A program made the position numbers and the translations under genes. The notes beneath the pieces were generated by a model that made no database searches, was not told where the DNA came from, and worked only from the letters and a program-made list of their open reading frames with translations. DNA of 44,051 nt, from the NCBI GenBank assembly GCA_023435985.1, contig JAEZKY010000325.1, forward strand, positions 1 to 44,051, read 5' to 3'. Positions within the stretch are counted from its first letter, which is position 1. Every line of letters starts with the position of its first letter. This stretch comes from Bacillota bacterium. Lineage in GTDB: Bacteria; Bacillota; Clostridia; Clostridiales; Clostridiaceae. Of the stretch, positions 7,502-15,227 are shown in pieces.

Positions 7502-7814
7502 CCAATATTCCTCCTATTTCACAAAAATTTAAGTATCCTGATATTTCATGATCTTTTTACATAATATTCCTTAAGGAAAAGTATTATTGTTTAAATTTCA
7601 TATTTATATATTTATTGTATTGCAAATAAATATAACCCTATATAGGAAAAATAAAGCTTTATATAATTATATTACAGTAATTAAGAGAGATAAAACATTA
7701 TGTGAACATAAAAGAAGTAAATTTGGACGTATATGTAGATTATGTAATGAATATTCACAGTTAAGTAATTATATTTATATATTAGGCTTAAAGTAGTTAA
7801 ATGTTATGGAATAG

Positions 7815-8099
7815 AAGTTATGGGATGCTACATTAACATTTTTAGCGCCTAACAGTAAAGAATATGATGATTTAAATAGATATTCAATTGTATGCAAATT
7901 AAAATATGGTAATACAAGTTTTCTATTTAATGGAGACACTGAAGATATAAGTGAAGGAGAGATGTTGCAAAAACAATTAGATATACAAGCGGATGTTTTA
8001 AAAGTTGGGCACCATGGAAGTGATGGCTTTTGTATAACAACTGAGGCATATAAGAAAATTGTTGAAAGTAATTATGAATTTAAAAAATGCAATACATAA
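7815..8099 (+). pseudogene. Fragment of a ComEC/Rec2-like metallo-beta-lactamase-fold protein
   Basis: A startless frame of ~94 codons encodes FLAPNSKEYDDLN, then KYGNTSFLFNGDTE, then DVLKVGHHGSDG. This is the characteristic order of the metallo-beta-lactamase-like domain found in ComEC and in stand-alone clostridial hydrolases. In intact relatives the HHGS block is followed by ~60 more residues including a GHPH segment; here the frame stops with a TAA at 8097-8099. The part upstream (7587-7796) has a Cys-rich patch (LCEH...CRLC) but does not join it in frame. It is a both-ends-truncated relic with no start codon. Confidence 0.7.
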
Positions 8100-8194
8100 T
8101 ATAGTTCAAAATAGGTTTAATGGTTTATAATTAGTATATATTTTTAGCAAACTACTTAAAGACATAAAGTTTAAGAGAAAGAAGGCGTTATTAT

Positions 8195-9919
8195 ATGGTA
8201 AAGCAAACGTTATTCTCAAATTATTTTAATGAATTCAAAGTAATATTAGATAGTGTGTCCAACGAAATAATTGTAATTGATCGTAAAAATAAGATATTTT
8301 TTATTAATGAATCCGCTAGTATTCTTTTTAGAATAGATAGAAATAATAGTTTAGGCAAGGATGTCAATGAATTAATACGAAACTCTGAACTATCTTATTT
8401 TTTGTCTGAGAAAAAAATGGAACTTAAAAAGTCTATAGTAATTAACAATTTAAATTTGGTATTGAGAATTGTACCTTTGTGGGAAGATAAAAACATAATA
8501 GGAACTATATTAATTTTTAGTAATATAGAAAACTATAATGAATTGCTTCATAAGCTTGATGAGGAGAAAAACAGTAGTGAAATATTAAATACTGTCATTG
8601 AAACTGCTTATGATGGAATGGTTATCATTAATAAAATGGCGATAATAACAATGATTAGTAAGGCTTATACAGAGTTTTTAGGAATAAGAAGAGAGGATGT
8701 AATTGGCAAACATGTAGCAGACGTTATTGAAAACACTAGAATGCCAATAGTATTAAAGACAGGTAAAGAAGAAGTGGCGCAGCTTCATAAGATTAAAGGA
8801 AATTATATGATAGCATCAAGAATACCAATAATAAAAAATGGTGAAATAATAGGGGTAGTAGGTAAGGTATTATTTAGAAATGTAAAAGAATTGAATAATC
8901 TTTATAAAAAAATAAGTGTTATAGAAAAGGAATTAGAAAACTATAAATCAAAGCTTAGAGAATTCAATACAGCCAGTTATTCTCTTAAAAATATTATAGG
9001 CGAAAGTGATCAGATTATTTTGGCTAAAGATATAGTGAGGAAGGCTGCACATACTACTTCAAATGTACTTATTTTAGGAGAAAGTGGTACTGGTAAGGAA
9101 ATCTTTGCTCATGCCATCCATTCGGAAAGTAAACGCCATGAAGGACCTTTTGTTAAAGTAAATTGTGCAGCAATCCCAAGTGATTTACTTGAATCGGAAT
9201 TGTTTGGCTATGAAGCGGGAGCTTTTACGGGAGCTAGAAAAGAAGGTAAAATAGGAAAATTTGAAATAGCAAATGAAGGTACAATATTTCTAGATGAAAT
9301 AGGAGATATGCCTCTTCATATGCAGGTAAAGCTTTTAAGAGTTATTCAAGAACGGGAAGTAGAAAAGGTTGGTGGGGTTGCCAGTAAAAAAATTAATATA
9401 AGAATAATTGCGGCAACAAATAGAAATCTTGAGAAATTAGTATCAGAAGGAAAGTTTCGTGAAGACCTGTACTATAGACTCAATGTCGTAACGATTGAGA
9501 TTCCTCCTTTAAGAGAACGTGGAAATGATATAATACTTATTTCTAATCATTTGATCAAAAAGCTTTCACTTGATTTAAATAAGAAAGTTACAGGAATTTC
9601 AAGGGAGGCTGAACAATATCTTAAAACTTATGAATGGAAAGGTAACGTAAGAGAATTAGAGAATATATTAGAACGAGCTATTAATATTATGGAGGATAAT
9701 GAGATTATTGATATAAAGGATTTACCCAAAGAACTTATTGGTAAAAAGATTGAAATAATACCGAAAAAGCTTCAAGATGTTCTTGCTGAAAGTGAAAAAA
9801 ATGCTATTATTTTCGCTATTAGAGCTGCGAAGGGAAATAAGACAAAGGCAGCCAAAATTCTTGATATAGGACGGACTAGTTTATATGAGAAAATAGAAAA
9901 GTATAAAATACAGGTGTAG
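8195..9919 (+). CDS. Sigma-54-dependent PAS-AAA-Fis transcriptional activator
   Basis: This 574-aa bacterial enhancer-binding protein has two PAS-like sensor domains (~15-105 and ~125-225), a short coiled linker, and a central AAA+ ATPase with Walker A GESGTGKE (295-302), the sigma-54 contact loop GAFTGA (342-347) and Walker B FLDE. A C-terminal Fis-type helix-turn-helix ends in NKTKAAKILDIGRTSLYEKI. Such proteins bind upstream sites and use ATP to open promoters held by sigma-54 RNA polymerase. The PAS part suggests a small-molecule or redox ligand. Three repeated sites, a -24/-12 promoter and the CoA-transferase operon immediately downstream make that operon its likely target. All key motifs are intact. 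A GAAGG site supports the start. Confidence 0.93.
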   Translation: MVKQTLFSNYFNEFKVILDSVSNEIIVIDRKNKIFFINESASILFRIDRNNSLGKDVNELIRNSELSYFLSEKKMELKKSIVINNLNLVLRIVPLWEDKNIIGTILIFSNIENYNELLHKLDEEKNSSEILNTVIETAYDGMVIINKMAIITMISKAYTEFLGIRREDVIGKHVADVIENTRMPIVLKTGKEEVAQLHKIKGNYMIASRIPIIKNGEIIGVVGKVLFRNVKELNNLYKKISVIEKELENYKSKLREFNTASYSLKNIIGESDQIILAKDIVRKAAHTTSNVLILGESGTGKEIFAHAIHSESKRHEGPFVKVNCAAIPSDLLESELFGYEAGAFTGARKEGKIGKFEIANEGTIFLDEIGDMPLHMQVKLLRVIQEREVEKVGGVASKKINIRIIAATNRNLEKLVSEGKFREDLYYRLNVVTIEIPPLRERGNDIILISNHLIKKLSLDLNKKVTGISREAEQYLKTYEWKGNVRELENILERAINIMEDNEIIDIKDLPKELIGKKIEIIPKKLQDVLAESEKNAIIFAIRAAKGNKTKAAKILDIGRTSLYEKIEKYKIQV

Positions 9920-9949
9920 TTGTACGAATAAGCGTACAACTATTTTTTT
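9918..9949 (+). terminator. Terminator of the activator gene, overlapping its own binding site
   Basis: AGTTGTACG (9918-9926) pairs with CGTACAACT (9933-9941) around AATAAG, followed by ATTTTTTTA. The hairpin starts at the stop codon of the activator gene. Confidence 0.8.
9921..9938. promoter_or_regulatory. Activator-binding site (UAS) 1
   Basis: The inverted repeat TGTACG-N6-CGTACA is the most symmetrical of three related sites in this spacer, and also forms the stem of the terminator. Assignment to the adjacent sigma-54 activator is inferred from position. Confidence 0.65.
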
Positions 9950-9963
9950 ATGCGCAATATAGT

Positions 9964-9981
9964 TGTACGAAGAATCGAACA
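9964..9981. promoter_or_regulatory. Activator-binding site (UAS) 2
   Basis: TGTACG-N6-CGAACA lies 43 bp after site 1, so about four helical turns, placing it on the same DNA face. Confidence 0.65.
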
Positions 9982-10005
9982 CTATGTAAATGTTTACGTG
10001 AAACA

Positions 10006-10023
10006 TGTACGAAAAAGCGAACA
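10006..10023. promoter_or_regulatory. Activator-binding site (UAS) 3
   Basis: TGTACG-N6-CGAACA lies 42 bp after site 2 and about 80 bp upstream of the -24 element, a normal enhancer distance for sigma-54 promoters. Confidence 0.65.
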
Positions 10024-10103
10024 TAAATTTACAAAGTTAATTAAAATCTTTTAAATATATAGAGAAGAAAGCGCATTATTGTGATTGTTTCTTTCTTAAA
10101 ATT

Positions 10104-10120
10104 TTGGCATAGATATTGCT
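10104..10120 (+). promoter_or_regulatory. Sigma-54 (-24/-12) promoter of the CoA-transferase operon
   Basis: TTGGCAT-AGATA-TTGCT matches the consensus TGGCAC-N5-TTGCW at nearly every position, with the invariant GG and GC ten bases apart. Transcription should begin near 10130. Confidence 0.8.
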
Positions 10121-10131
10121 TATATAAATGT

Positions 10132-10147
10132 ATGTAAACGAAATCAT
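10132..10147 (+). promoter_or_regulatory. Candidate CcpA cre site
   Basis: ATGTAAACGAAATCAT fits the consensus WTGNAANCGNWNNCW at all fixed positions. It covers the expected transcription start, so bound CcpA would block initiation when sugar is available. Confidence 0.55.
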
Positions 10148-10200
10148 AAATAAAATATTAAGTTGTTGTTTCATTGAGTATGTAGAAAGGAGGATGAGAT

Positions 10201-11745
10201 ATGAACAAGATAATGTCATTTGAGCAGGCAATCGACCTAATTAAAAATGGAGATACTGTTGCATTTGGTGGCTTCATTGGTGCTGGGCATGCTGAGGGAA
10301 TTTCTAAGAAATTAAAGGAAATTTACCTAGAGCATGGCACTCCCAATAATTTAACGCTTGTTTATGCAGCTGGGCAAGGAGATGGGAAAGAAAAAGGTTT
10401 AAACCATCTCGGCCAAGAAGGTCTTATTTCAAAGGTAATAGGAGGGCATTGGGGATTGGCTCCTAAGATACAAAAGCTTGCAATTGAAAATAAAATAAAA
10501 GCTTATAATCTTCCACAAGGAGTTATATCTAGTCTTTATAGAGATATTGCAGCTGGTAAGCCTGGAACGGTTACTCACGTAGGGTTGAAAACCTTTGTAG
10601 ACCCAAGAGTAGAGGGGGGAAAACTAAATGAGAGCACAACTGAGGATATTGTAAAAGTAATTGAAATAGATGATAAGGAATATCTCTATTACAAGGCATT
10701 TCCTATTGATATAGCTGTACTTAGAGCTACTTATGCAGATGAAGATGGAAATGCAAGCCTTCAAAAAGAAGCTGCAACTCTTGATGGTCTTGCAATGGCA
10801 CAGGCAGCAAAAAATTCTAGTGGAAAAGTTATTCTTCAGGTTGAAAAGATAGTATCTAGAGGAACTTTAGATCCTAAGCTTGTAAAAATTCCTGGAATAC
10901 TTGTCGATGCAATAGTTGTTGCTGAAGCAGAAGATCATATGCAGACTTTCTCTGAAATGTTTAATCCAGCCTTTTGTGGAGAAATAAAGATGCCTGCAAA
11001 TTCTATCAAATGCCTGCCAATGGATGAAAGAAAAATAATAGCAAGACGTTGTGCAATGGAGCTTATACCAAATGCAGTCACTAATCTTGGAATAGGTATG
11101 CCAGAAGGAATTTCAATGGTAGCAAATGAAGAGGGTATAGGAAATACTATGAGATTAACCATTGAATCAGGTCCTATTGGAGGCATTCCAGCGGGTGGAT
11201 TGAGTTTTGGAGCAGCTATAAATCCAGATAGTATTATAGATCAATCATCTCAATTTGATTTTTATGATGGCGGTGGATTAGATATAGCATTTTTGGGATT
11301 AGCTCAATGTGATAAAAAGGGTAATATAAATGTAAGTAAGTTTGGACCTAAAATAGCAGGTTGTGGAGGGTTTATAAATATTACTCAAAATGCTAAGAAG
11401 GTTGTATTCTGTGGAACTTTTACAGCAGGAGGTCTTAGAATTAATATTACTGGCGGTAAATTAGTAATTGAAAATGAAGGAAAGTCAAAGAAATTTATTG
11501 ATAGTGTTGAACAAATTACATTTAGTGGAGATTATGCTAAAGATGTTAATCAGCCGGTGCTTTATATAACTGAAAGAGCAGTTTTCAGCCTAACAAGAGA
11601 TGGAATAACTTTGGAGGAAATAGCTCCTGGAATAGACTTACAAAAGGATATTATTGATCAAATGAATTTTAAACCAATAATTTCAAGTGACTTAAAGATA
11701 ATGGACCAAAGGATTTTTGAGGATAAGCTCATGAAATTAAAATAA
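10201..11745 (+). CDS. Acyl-CoA:acetate / 3-ketoacid CoA transferase (fused alpha-beta, Pct/YdiF type)
   Basis: This 514-aa class I CoA transferase has both subunits in one chain, the length of clostridial propionate CoA transferase (~520). The N-terminal half starts with the SFEQAI...GDTVAFGGF pattern. The C-terminal half has GIGMPEG and the catalytic IESGP block, where Glu322 would form the glutamyl-CoA thioester. A GAAINPDSI segment and GGGLDIAFLG follow. The enzyme moves CoA from a donor such as acetyl- or butyryl-CoA to a carboxylic acid. It is first in a three-gene sigma-54 operon with a permease and a MaoC hydratase, so the acid imported is probably activated here. The start follows AAAGGAGGATGAG. 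Confidence 0.9.
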   Translation: MNKIMSFEQAIDLIKNGDTVAFGGFIGAGHAEGISKKLKEIYLEHGTPNNLTLVYAAGQGDGKEKGLNHLGQEGLISKVIGGHWGLAPKIQKLAIENKIKAYNLPQGVISSLYRDIAAGKPGTVTHVGLKTFVDPRVEGGKLNESTTEDIVKVIEIDDKEYLYYKAFPIDIAVLRATYADEDGNASLQKEAATLDGLAMAQAAKNSSGKVILQVEKIVSRGTLDPKLVKIPGILVDAIVVAEAEDHMQTFSEMFNPAFCGEIKMPANSIKCLPMDERKIIARRCAMELIPNAVTNLGIGMPEGISMVANEEGIGNTMRLTIESGPIGGIPAGGLSFGAAINPDSIIDQSSQFDFYDGGGLDIAFLGLAQCDKKGNINVSKFGPKIAGCGGFINITQNAKKVVFCGTFTAGGLRINITGGKLVIENEGKSKKFIDSVEQITFSGDYAKDVNQPVLYITERAVFSLTRDGITLEEIAPGIDLQKDIIDQMNFKPIISSDLKIMDQRIFEDKLMKLK

Positions 11746-11822
11746 AAGATCCATATAAGTAAAATGGAGACATGGATAAAATAATTAAAATGAAAAATAA
11801 TAAAATAATGGAGGTTTTATAT

Positions 11823-13217
11823 ATGGCAGTTATAGGAATTTTATTAAGTTTAGGACTTTTAATGTTTATGGCCTATAGAGGTTTTTCAGTTATTGTTTTT
11901 GCACCTATATTTGCAATAGCTGCAGCTATATTTTCTGGAATGGCAATTATGCCGACTTATACAGAAATCTTTCTACCGAACTTGGGTAACTATGTAAAAG
12001 TTTACTTCCCTTTCTTTTTATTAGGTGCTGTATTTGGGAAAGTTATGGAACAATCTGGTGCAGCAAAATCTATTGCAAAATTCATAGTAGAGAAGTTAGG
12101 TAAAAAACGTGCTATGTTGTCCGTAATTTTAGCAGCGGCTATACTAACTTATGGCGGGGTAAGTCTTTTCGTTGTAGCATTTGCTGTATATCCATTTGCA
12201 GCATCTATATTTAAAGAAGCAGATATACCAAAGAGACTTGTTCCAGCGACTATAGCTGTTGGTGCTTTCACATTTACTATGGATGCGCTTCCAGGAACAC
12301 CGCAGATTCAAAACTCTATACCAATGAAGTTTTTTAATACAGATCTTTATGCTGCTCCTGTATTTGGAACACTAGGCGCGATTATAGTTTTAGTTTGTGG
12401 TGTATCTTATTTAGAGTGGCGTAAACGTAAGGCTCAGGCCAATGGGGAAGGATATGGAGAAAATCATAAACAAGAACCGGTACTTGTTGAAGATGAAAAT
12501 TTACCAAATCCATTTTTATCAGCTTTACCACTAGCATCTGTACTTGGGCTAACTTTAATTTTGCAAAAGCTAGTGTTCCCTAAGTGGGATATTGTATCTT
12601 GGGTAACAAAGGAACCTTATAACATTCCAGAAGCAAGTGTTGTAGGTTCAATGAATAACTGGGCACTTATGATTGCACTTGTATGTGGTATTATTCTTGC
12701 AGTTTCTATCAATCCAAAACGTATGAAAGGTAATTTAGCAACAGCAATTAATGCTGGTGCAATTGGATCACTTTTAGCTGTTATGAATACAGCATCAGAA
12801 GTAGGCTTTGGTAATGTTATAAAAACTTTACCAGGATTTCAATCTATAGCTCACGCATTAACAAATATTAATTCAAATGGAAGCCCATTACTTTCAGAAG
12901 CGGTGACAGTAAATACTCTTTCAGGGGTGACAGGTTCTGCTTCAGGTGGAATGAGTATAGCACTTGATACATTTGGTAAACAATATTTAGAGTGGGCAAA
13001 TAATGCTGGTGTAGATCCACAATTACTTCACCGTGTTGCCGCTATGGCATCAGGAGGAATGGATACATTGCCTCATAATGGTGCAGTTATTACTTTACTT
13101 GGAATTGCAGGCTTGACTCACAAACAATCATATAAAGATATTTTCGCAATTACTTGTATTAAAACAGGAACTGTATTTTTATTAATTATACTACAAGGCA
13201 TATTGCATTTTGTTTAA
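11823..13217 (+). CDS. GntP-family carboxylate permease
   Basis: This membrane protein of ~464 aa has about a dozen hydrophobic segments. The region GAFTFTMDALPGTPQIQNSIP and the C-terminal GGMDTLPHNGAVI are typical of the GntP / short-chain hydroxy-acid transporter group. I set the start at 11823 (MAVIGILLSL), because a GGAGG site lies eight bases before it; the upstream in-frame ATG at 11772 has its purine tract too close and would add a polar leader. It probably imports the organic acid, with H+ or Na+, that the CoA transferase activates. The exact substrate (gluconate-like, hydroxybutyrate or a keto acid) cannot be read from sequence. Confidence 0.85.
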   Translation: MAVIGILLSLGLLMFMAYRGFSVIVFAPIFAIAAAIFSGMAIMPTYTEIFLPNLGNYVKVYFPFFLLGAVFGKVMEQSGAAKSIAKFIVEKLGKKRAMLSVILAAAILTYGGVSLFVVAFAVYPFAASIFKEADIPKRLVPATIAVGAFTFTMDALPGTPQIQNSIPMKFFNTDLYAAPVFGTLGAIIVLVCGVSYLEWRKRKAQANGEGYGENHKQEPVLVEDENLPNPFLSALPLASVLGLTLILQKLVFPKWDIVSWVTKEPYNIPEASVVGSMNNWALMIALVCGIILAVSINPKRMKGNLATAINAGAIGSLLAVMNTASEVGFGNVIKTLPGFQSIAHALTNINSNGSPLLSEAVTVNTLSGVTGSASGGMSIALDTFGKQYLEWANNAGVDPQLLHRVAAMASGGMDTLPHNGAVITLLGIAGLTHKQSYKDIFAITCIKTGTVFLLIILQGILHFV

Positions 13218-13281
13218 TAAGAATATAAAAAAATAGTTAAAGTCTGTTGGAGTCGATAAAGTATAAAGGGAGGAATTACTG

Positions 13282-13698
13282 ATGAAAGGTTTGACTATAA
13301 AGGAGCTAAATATTGGCGATAAAGCATCTTTTCAAAAGACAATTACAGAAACAGACGTGTATTTATATGCTGGGATAACTGGAGATTTAAATCCAGCACA
13401 TATAAACCATGTTGAAGCAGAAAAAACAATATTTAAAGGTAGAATTGCTCACGGTATGTTGACGGCTGGCCTAGTATCCGCAGTATTAGGTATGCAACTG
13501 CCAGGGCCAGGTTCTATTTATCTTGGACAAGAACTAAAGTTTTTAGCTCCAGTAAAAATAGGAGACACAATCAAAGCAGAAGTAGAAGTAATAGAGAAGA
13601 TTGAGGAAAAGAATAGGATAAAACTAAGTACCATATGCACAAATCAAAATGATGTTGAAGTACTTAAAGGTATAGCTACCATAATGCCACCAAAATAA
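13282..13698 (+). CDS. MaoC-type (R)-specific enoyl-CoA hydratase / hydroxyacyl-CoA dehydratase
   Basis: This 138-aa hot-dog-fold protein has the hydratase-2 motif at residues ~31-59: GITGDLNPAH (catalytic Asp35 and His40, five apart as in PhaJ) and FKGRIAHGML. It interconverts trans-2-enoyl-CoA and (R)-3-hydroxyacyl-CoA. The length is that of PhaJ enzymes. As third gene of the operon it would dehydrate (R)-3-hydroxyacyl-CoA made by the CoA transferase, giving crotonyl-CoA if the substrate has four carbons. The start follows GGGAGGAA. The 64-bp gap to the permease shows no terminator, consistent with one transcript. Confidence 0.88.
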   Translation: MKGLTIKELNIGDKASFQKTITETDVYLYAGITGDLNPAHINHVEAEKTIFKGRIAHGMLTAGLVSAVLGMQLPGPGSIYLGQELKFLAPVKIGDTIKAEVEVIEKIEEKNRIKLSTICTNQNDVEVLKGIATIMPPK

Positions 13699-14011
13699 AG
13701 ACAAGCTTCTAAAAAATGGTGTTTTATGATTGAATTCATATGTTTTAGGAAAAAGCTATTATCTTTGTTTATATATGGTGATATAATTTAATTTACAAAG
13801 AATATAGCAATTTATATAAACGAATTATGTTTATATTTTAAGAGATAACGAATTTTTTAAAGTGTAGAAAACAATAGAAGTATTGTTTTCTACCTTTATT
13901 TTATTTGTAGGAAATAAATATCTTTACTGTAAATTAATTATGAATTCCTAGTTATTATATAGTTTGATTAGCATATGTCTATAAAAATTAAAATGAGAAG
14001 AGGCGAATTAT
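13699..14011. other. 313-bp spacer with operon terminator
   Basis: It contains a perfect hairpin at 13864-13892 and the promoter region of the next gene. No open frame is supported. Confidence 0.5.
13864..13902 (+). terminator. Intrinsic terminator after the CoA-transferase operon
   Basis: GTAGAAAACAATA pairs perfectly with TATTGTTTTCTAC around GAAG, followed by a T-rich tract. It lies ~165 bp after the MaoC stop. Confidence 0.75.
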
Positions 14012-14974
14012 ATGGAAAATATAATAGACAATTTGTTAAATAAATCTAAGGAAAATTTTATGATGGCTATTGAAATATATAATAAGCCTACAATTCACTA
14101 TAGAGTTGAGGGTTTTTGCTTTTTTATCTGTAATTCATGGGAGTTAATGCTTAAGGCACATATGATTGACAAGCTTGGTGAGGTGAGTATTTACTATAAA
14201 AATAATTCCAGTAGAACCTTGACCCTGAAAAAGTGTATTAGCATTATTTTTACTAATGAAAAAGCGCCTTTAAGACTTAACTTGGAAAAGATAATTGAAT
14301 TAAGAAATACAAGCACATATTTTATCACAGAAGAGTATGAGCTTATATATCTACCACTATTTCAATCGTGCATTTTTAATTTTATGGAGAAAATGTATGA
14401 GTTTCATAATATAGATATGACAACAATTACGCCGTGGAGCTTTTTGATGTGGACTATGAACAGAAATATGATAAATATTAATGAAATAAGAGCAAAATAT
14501 ACAGGAGAAATTGCCAATAAATTAATTAATGTTAGTACCGATATCTCAAGTTTATCATCACAAAATAACCATACTTTTTCTGTAAAAGTAGAATGTTTTA
14601 ACTGCATCACTAAAGATAAAAATAAAGGAGGAGGTATTACTTATATTAGCAATGAAACTAAAAACCAAATTAAAATGAGACAAGAAGCAGAGGATCCTAA
14701 TAGTACACATAAATACAATATGAAATCCTGTAATAAGGAAATAAATAAAAGGCTTAAAACATTAGGAATAAATTTGAAGTTTAATAAATATCATTTTGAA
14801 CTATTTTGCAAATATTATAATTTGAAGAAAAATCCTAAATTATGTTATACCTATAACGTAAATTCAAGTCCTAATTATAGTTATTCTCTCCAAACTATAG
14901 ACTTTATTGTAGACGAAATAAAAAAAGATCCTAAAAATATTATTCAAAATTTAAGAGAAAAAATAAAAAAATAA
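14012..14974 (+). CDS. DUF3644 family protein, HEPN-like, possible defence or toxin protein
   Basis: This 320-aa soluble protein has a DUF3644-like N-terminal half (~1-135): LLNKSKENFMMAIEIYNKP, then YRVEGFCFFICNSWELMLKAH, then KIIELRNTSTYFI. The all-helical pattern with an (E)LRN motif resembles HEPN RNases, whose active site is R-x4-6-H. Here the His position appears to be Tyr (RNTSTY), which may mean loss of activity or a different site. The C-terminal half (~215-320) starts KYNMKSCNKEINKRL and looks like a nucleic-acid-binding helical domain. DUF3644 proteins occur in scattered, accessory contexts; a role in phage defence is inference. The gene is alone, has an AAGAGG site, and its last codons overlap the 3' end of a convergent small RNA. 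Confidence 0.7.
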   Translation: MENIIDNLLNKSKENFMMAIEIYNKPTIHYRVEGFCFFICNSWELMLKAHMIDKLGEVSIYYKNNSSRTLTLKKCISIIFTNEKAPLRLNLEKIIELRNTSTYFITEEYELIYLPLFQSCIFNFMEKMYEFHNIDMTTITPWSFLMWTMNRNMININEIRAKYTGEIANKLINVSTDISSLSSQNNHTFSVKVECFNCITKDKNKGGGITYISNETKNQIKMRQEAEDPNSTHKYNMKSCNKEINKRLKTLGINLKFNKYHFELFCKYYNLKKNPKLCYTYNVNSSPNYSYSLQTIDFIVDEIKKDPKNIIQNLREKIKK

Positions 14975-15057
14975 GCCAACCCTAGGGGCAAAGGGATTCT
15001 TGGCATTATGCCTACTCTCATTCGAGAACCCAGCCTTATTCCTTCACGAGTCAACTT
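14966..15057 (-). ncRNA. Stand-alone small structured RNA convergent to the DUF3644 gene
   Basis: A minus-strand consensus promoter (-35 at 15086-15091, 16-bp spacer, -10 at 15064-15069) predicts a start near 15057. The ~92-nt RNA has a 13-bp closing stem with wobbles: plus-strand 15048-15060 pairs with 14973-14985, so its outermost few pairs depend on the exact start. Inside are a GGGUUCU/AGAAUCCC stem with one bulge, and CUC-GAAU-GAG and GGCA-UAA-UGCC hairpins. The 3' arm runs straight into seven U residues, so the closing stem doubles as a terminator. No usable reading frame is present. It is not SRP RNA (no GGAAGGAAGCAGCC-type core) and I cannot match it to a known class. Confidence 0.62.
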
Positions 15058-15063
15058 ATTTAT

Positions 15064-15091
15064 ATTATAATATATTAGAAAAACTTGTCAA
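15064..15091 (-). promoter_or_regulatory. Consensus sigma-A promoter for the small RNA
   Basis: Read on the minus strand: TTGACA, 16 bp, TATAAT. Both hexamers are perfect, which is rare in the window and separate from the sol operon, whose terminator lies before it. Confidence 0.75.
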
Positions 15092-15163
15092 ATATTCTTT
15101 GTTAGTTAATGTCCCAAAGGATGCATTATACTTTATAAGTAATTAAGATGATAACTAATAAAT

Positions 15164-15201
15164 AAAAAAGCCCCATGTATTAAAACAATAGAGGCTTTTT
15201 C
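15164..15201 (-). terminator. Terminator of the sol operon
   Basis: On the minus strand, AAAAAGCCTC pairs with the GGGGCTTTTTT arm, leading into a T tract, 25-60 bp after the adc stop. A stem is also possible in the other direction. Confidence 0.75.
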
Positions 15202-15227
15202 ATTTATTAAAATATATATAAGTATGC

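Noticed and set aside
7587..7796. 69-codon open frame with a Cys-rich patch
   Set aside because: No ribosome site, very A/T-rich start, and it ends just before a gene fragment; more likely part of the same debris.
9984..10008. TGTTT-ACGTG-AAACA as a second cre site
   Set aside because: It lacks the fixed TGNAANCG pattern; only the site at 10132 fits.
14966..15057. Identity as SRP RNA, 6S RNA or tmRNA
   Set aside because: The SRP core, the 6S open bubble of ~180 nt and a tmRNA tag frame are all absent; the RNA is too short for 6S or tmRNA.
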